Assembly (NCBI RefSeq): GCF_018812025.1
Contig: NC_063052.1
Coordinates: forward strand, 16,823,414 to 16,887,413
DNA from: Megalobrama amblycephala
Lineage: Eukaryota > Chordata > Actinopteri > Cypriniformes > Xenocyprididae
Direction: 5' to 3'
DNA: 64,000 bases
In this document: positions 62,274 through 64,000 of the stretch, piece by piece
Position numbering within the stretch: the first letter of the stretch is position 1
How the letters are laid out: the number at the start of each line of letters is the position of its first letter
Notes under the pieces: generated by a model
What the model was told of the DNA's origin: nothing
The model's database searches: none
Seen by the model: the letters and a program-made list of their open reading frames with translations, nothing else
Position numbers and translations under genes: made by a program

Positions 62274-63110
62274 TTATGACTTTAATGATCGTCTGACCTG
62301 TGGAACTCCTTGACTTGCCACAGCCACAGATCTGCGGTGGTGCGCACTGACTGCAGTGGTCTCTATGATTCCATGTATCGAACTGTCAGTGTCTTGTGAA
62401 TCCTCACTGTTTTGGGACTTGGTGCTGTCTTGTGAATCGGGTTTGTGCCGTGAGGCCCGACTCTGCTCCTCTTTTAGTTCCAGGTAGGAGCGTGAAAAAG
62501 TGTGAAATATGGATGTGACTGGGAATGCCATGAGCAGGATTCCACTTAGGATGCTGCTGAGTGCTACCACCTGGCCAGGAATGCTGCGTGGAACCATGTC
62601 ACCGTATCCAACTGTGGTCATGGAAATGACGGCCCACCAGTAGCTCCCAGGGATACTGGTGAACTCCTGCTTGGCGCCCAGCTCGCTCTCAGCCAGGAAG
62701 ACCAGAGGAGAGAACAGTGCCATGGCAACGCACAGGAACAGCAGGAGCAGTCCGAACTCTCGAGTGCAGCGGCGTACGGTCAACCCTAATGTCTGTAACC
62801 CCAAAGAGTGACGTGCTAATCGCATCACGTAGAAGATCCGCAGCGCTCGAAGAACTCGCAGGACCAATCCCACTTTCTCCAGGTAGTTGTTTCCTGAGCC
62901 TGTGGGACGGTCGCTTACAGAGAGTGAGTCCACTATTAAAGTGATGTAATAGGGCAGGATGGCCACCACATCGATGATGTTGAGGGGTGTGCGCAAGAAC
63001 ATGCACTTGCTCTGTGTCTGGATGAAACGGAGCAGGAACTCCAGGGAGAACCAGCCCACACACACTGTTTCCAGCACAAAGATGTTGAAGCACCTCTGGG
63101 AGCACTCACC
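62274..63110 (-). CDS. kcng2: Voltage-gated potassium channel subunit Kv6.2-like, last coding exon (partial gene)
   Basis: Encodes the C-terminal 278 residues of a Kv-type subunit; human KCNG2 is about 466 residues, so the T1 domain, S1 and start lie in exon(s) beyond the right edge. The acceptor is tttcctctatcag at 63111. In exon residue numbers: S2 about 10-31, S3 44-62, S4 82-102 (LRVLRALRIFYVMRLAR with regularly spaced arginines), S5 118-140, pore helix 153-165, filter TVGYGD 166-171 (bases 62598-62615), S6 179-205. S6 reads FPVTSIFHTF, so the second proline of the gating PxP motif is missing, as in KvS (silent) subunits that work only with Kv2 partners in the plasma membrane. The tail after ELKEEQ is Ser/Asp-rich and ends SLKS. 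Kv6.2 is chosen over other KvS members by position next to slc66a2 and by the FHTFSRSYLELK signature. Confidence 0.9.
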   Translation of the reverse strand, partial: GECSQRCFNIFVLETVCVGWFSLEFLLRFIQTQSKCMFLRTPLNIIDVVAILPYYITLIVDSLSVSDRPTGSGNNYLEKVGLVLRVLRALRIFYVMRLARHSLGLQTLGLTVRRCTREFGLLLLFLCVAMALFSPLVFLAESELGAKQEFTSIPGSYWWAVISMTTVGYGDMVPRSIPGQVVALSSILSGILLMAFPVTSIFHTFSRSYLELKEEQSRASRHKPDSQDSTKSQNSEDSQDTDSSIHGIIETTAVSAHHRRSVAVASQGVPQVRRSLKS

Positions 63111-63368
63111 CTGATAGAGGAAACACATGTTAGTTGAGGTCAGGGTCTGGGTTTCACATTCTGTTGAATCTCTTTAGTCATTAGAGTCTTTGTGTAAGGG
63201 TCATTATGCAGTATATGTCTCAATATTTTGGATAAAATATTATGCCCTGTATTCTAAAAGAAATAAATCCTATTAGTTTTAATTGGTGAATTAATTTCAA
63301 TTTAAATTCAATTTATAGTTTTTGTCCCTGTATCCTCATTTTCCATTTCCATCATGTTAGTCTTTTAT
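63111..63368. other. kcng2: kcng2 intron, start
   Basis: Intron immediately upstream of the last coding exon on the minus strand; AT-rich, with no other feature recognised. Confidence 0.6.
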
Positions 63369-63369
63369 A

Positions 63370-63703
63370 TCAACAAGTGAGTTTACCTAAAAATGAAGAT
63401 TCTCTCATTCATACTCACCTTGTTATAAACCCACAAGATTATTGTCATTTTCATAGCACAGATATTCTAATAAAAACAGATATTTCTATCCATCCATTCA
63501 AAGTCTAAATAATCAAAACTTTCAAGCTCCAAAAGGTTCATAAAGGCATCCTAAAAGTAACCCATTTGACTACAGTGGTTTAATCAAAATTTAATGAAGC
63601 ATTTTACTTATTGATAAATTCGGTTGTGTTCAGAAGGCTTTGAACGTTTGGAACGCCATGAGGTTAAGTAAGAGAATTTTAATTTTTAGGGTGAACTATC
63701 CCT
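63370..63703. repeat. AGGGATAGTTCACCC-family foldback MITE in kcng2 intron
   Basis: The right end GGGTGAACTATCCCT is followed by TTAA (63704-63707); the left end is decayed (GAGTTTACCTAAAAATGAAG). The arms pair imperfectly, so this is an older copy. Confidence 0.7.
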
Positions 63704-63792
63704 TTAACTAACAAAAGCCAATTTCATAATGACATTGTCTTTAACGAAGTGACATTATTTTTGTGAGTCAACAACAGCACTTACATCATTAA

Positions 63793-63930
63793 AGGGGGGA
63801 TCACACATAGTTTCTGCCAATCTCATGTTAATACTCTGTCATACGTCCAATTCATGTTTTGAAACTTTGGCCATGTTTAGCTAGAGAATGCACCTATTTA
63901 ACAGTCTAAATAAGTCCGAATTAGCAATGG
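63793..63930 (+). repeat. truncated AGGGTAGGTAAC-family element
   Basis: Starts AGGGGGGATCACACATAGTTTC after TTAA and shares CAATCTCATGTTAAT and ACTTTGGCCATGTTTAGC with both ends of the element at 36682; the middle is missing. Confidence 0.6.
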
Positions 63931-64000
63931 ATTTGATGAATTATGTGATGTTGTTGTGTCATTTGATTTGTCTCTATAAAACATTCATTCATGTTTGATA

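Noticed and set aside
62717..62944. Plus-strand and alternative minus-strand frames over the kcng2 exon
   Set aside because: Shadows of the channel exon in other frames.

Overview
The window is from a ray-finned fish, almost certainly a cypriniform (zebrafish/carp/goldfish group). Exons are short and widely spaced with GT-AG introns, long TA and GT microsatellites are common, and most intronic DNA consists of small DNA transposons of types abundant in cyprinid genomes. Nothing in it is bacterial or plasmid-like.

Three protein-coding genes can be read, in an order matching human 18q23 (HSBP1L1 - SLC66A2/PQLC1 - KCNG2). (1) hsbp1l1, minus strand, 2135-3537: a complete 69-residue heat-shock-factor-binding coiled-coil protein in three coding exons plus a stop in a fourth. 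Its first intron reads as GC-AG and its second as a U12-type AT-AC intron. (2) slc66a2, plus strand, 4587-56128: five coding exons (203, 134, 51, 217 and 208 nt) giving a 270-residue PQ-loop membrane protein. Intron 3 is about 31.6 kb and intron 4 about 15.8 kb, both filled with transposons. hsbp1l1 and slc66a2 are divergent and share a ~1 kb intergenic promoter region with CRE-like and ETS-like sites. (3) kcng2, minus strand, 62274-63110: the last coding exon (S2 to S6 and C-terminus) of a silent Kv6-type potassium channel subunit; its 5' exon(s) lie beyond the right edge. slc66a2 and kcng2 converge.

The rest is repeats, resolved into families by termini and target-site duplications (TSDs). 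TTAA-flanked families: the AGGTGCC family (five full copies plus a chimera), a related AGGTGCA element, the AGGG(T/A)TAGTTCACCC foldback family (about ten copies), a CTCTTTCC pair, an AGGGTAGGTAAC family, and a CTCCCTCGGG element. hAT-like elements have 8-bp duplications: two near-perfect palindromes beginning TAGGGCTGGGCG, a TAGAGCTGTC palindrome, an AGTGATCGACC element, a CAGRGCCGGCCCT element and an ATGTTGGGG element. There are also one dead Tc1 transposon, one solo LTR with a 5-bp duplication, one tRNA-derived SINE head, and two higher-order tandem arrays. Several are nested, so the order of insertion can be read.

I found no unknown protein-coding system. The most interesting signals are the two non-standard introns in hsbp1l1, transcription-factor-like sites repeated in every full AGGTGCC copy, a foldback element inside the probable slc66a2 3' UTR, a tandem array with tRNA-like B-box motifs, and a chimeric TTAA element.
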